Of a stretch of 64,000 nucleotides of DNA, positions 62,801 to 64,000 are shown piece after piece. Position numbers and translations under genes: made by a program. Origin of the DNA: Halictus rubicundus (taxonomy: Eukaryota; Arthropoda; Insecta; Hymenoptera; Halictidae); assembly GCF_050948215.1 (NCBI RefSeq), contig NW_027488826.1, forward strand, positions 1-64,000. Direction: 5' to 3'. The notes below the pieces were generated by a model. It made no database searches. It was not told where the DNA came from and worked only from the letters and a program-made list of their open reading frames with translations. Every line of letters begins with the position of its first letter. The first letter of the stretch is position 1.

Positions 62801-64000
62801 CTATCCTATCCTATCCTCTATCCTATCCAATCCTCTTTCCTATCCTCTATCCTATCCTATCCTCTATCCTATCCTATCCTCTATCCTATCCTATCCTATA
62901 TCCTATCCCATCCGCTATCCTATCCTATCCTCTATCCTATCCTATCCTCAATCCTATCCTATCCTCCATCCTATCCAATCCTCTATCCTATCCTCTATCC
63001 TATCCTCTATCCTATCCTCTATCCTATCCTCTATCCTATCCTATCCTCTATCCCATTCTATACTCTACCCTATCCTATCCGCTATCCTATCCTATCCTCC
63101 ATCCTATCCTATCCTCTATCCTATCCAATCCTATATCCTATCCTGTCCGCTATCCTGTCCTACCCTCAATCCTATAATATCACCTATTCTATCCAATCCT
63201 CTATCCTATCCTCTATCCTATCCTATCCTCTGTCATATCCACTATCGTATAGTATCCTCTATCCTATCCAATCCTATATCCTATCCTCTATACACTCCAA
63301 TCCTCTATCCTACCCTATCCTCTATCCTATCCTATCCATTATCCTATCCTATCCTCTATAATATCCTATCCTCTATGCTATCCTGTCCTCTATCCTATCC
63401 TATCCTCTATCCTATCCTATCCTCTATCCTATCCTATCCTCTATCCTATCCTATCTTCTATCCTATCCAATCCCCTATCCTATCCTCTATCCTATATTAT
63501 CCACTATCCTATCGTATTCACTATCCTATCGTATCGACTACCCTATCCATTCCCCTATCCTATCCTCTATTCTATCCTCTATCCTATCCTCTATCCTATC
63601 CTATCCTCTATCCTATCCTATCCTCTATCCAATCCTATCCTCTATCCTATGCTATCCTCTATCGTATCCAACCCTCTATCCTATCCTATCCTCTATCCTA
63701 TCCTATGCTATCCTCTATCCTGTCCTATCATCTATCGTCTCCAGTCCTCTATCCTATCCAATCCCCTATCCTATCCTCTATCTTATCCTATCCTCTATCC
63801 TATCCTATCCTCATTCCTATCCTATCCTCTATCCTATCCTATCCTCTGTCCTATCCAATCCTATATCCTATCCCATCCGCTATCCTATCCTATCCTCTAT
63901 CCTATCCTATCCTGTATCCTATCCTATCCTCTATCCTATCCAATCCTCTATCCTATCCTCTATCCTATCCTATCCTCTATCCTATCCTATCCATTATCCT

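Larger units (their letters stand above)
27305..64000. repeat. Satellite array III (17-bp family), mosaic of higher-order blocks
   Basis: This is about 36.7 kb of uninterrupted satellite with the same 5- and 7-bp words and variant markers as arrays I and II. I saw no insertion, gene or unique sequence inside it. Marker blocks recur at irregular distances, mostly a few hundred to about 2,000 bp; for example TATTATCCACTATCCTATCG lies near 28435, 29882, 30949 and 32672. Large duplications are listed separately. Length differences between copies are often one 17-bp unit. The array runs off the right edge. The plus-strand open frames of hundreds of codons are satellite translations with repeated SYPLSYPILYPILSSIL and no credible gene. 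Confidence 0.97.

Noticed and set aside
1..64000. CRISPR array
   Set aside because: The repeats are contiguous 17-bp satellite units without unique spacers, in an arthropod-type context with no cas genes.

Overview
This window looks like a piece of arthropod, most likely insect, chromosome made almost entirely of repeats. About 46 of the 64 kb is a pyrimidine-rich tandem satellite whose commonest unit is the 17-mer CCTCTATCCTATCCTAT (other strand ATAGGATAGGATAGAGG, which resembles the arthropod telomeric pentamer TTAGG). The satellite carries two unrelated R1/TRAS-type non-LTR retrotransposons. No ordinary host gene, tRNA or rRNA was recognised. The host assignment rests on the retrotransposon clade and the telomere-like repeat; the species cannot be read from the sequence.

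Layout: satellite array I (1-5020); element A on the minus strand (5021-11386), GC-rich, with a gag-like ORF1, an endonuclease/reverse transcriptase ORF2 broken by a frameshift, and a YAHD in place of YADD; satellite array II (11387-15662); element B on the minus strand (15663-25597), AT-rich, with intact ORF1 and ORF2 and a very long (about 4.3 kb) 3' untranslated region; a 5'-truncated second copy of the same family, B' (25598-27304), joined head-to-tail to B; satellite array III (27305-64000), a mosaic of segmental duplications including a 4,830-bp tandem duplication with no difference seen and a 2,691-bp one.

The main result is the relation of elements to satellite. A and B share no recognisable nucleotide sequence, yet both lie in the same orientation, with the poly(A) end joined to the same satellite position (after ...CATTCCTATCCT) and the other end joined to ATCCTCATTCC..., at the same position of the same higher-order variant block. 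Each is flanked by a 17-18 bp duplication, almost exactly one satellite unit. This fits target-primed reverse transcription by site-specific endonucleases that recognise one variant of this satellite, as TRAS/SART do in TTAGG telomeres and R1 does in 28S rDNA. The B-B' junction has neither satellite nor target duplication between the two copies, which suggests one insertion event with end-to-end template jumping.

The many long plus-strand open frames in the satellite are by-products of a stop-free 17-bp unit (17-residue peptide periodicity) and are not annotated as genes. All positions and comparisons were made by eye; no alignment or database search was run.
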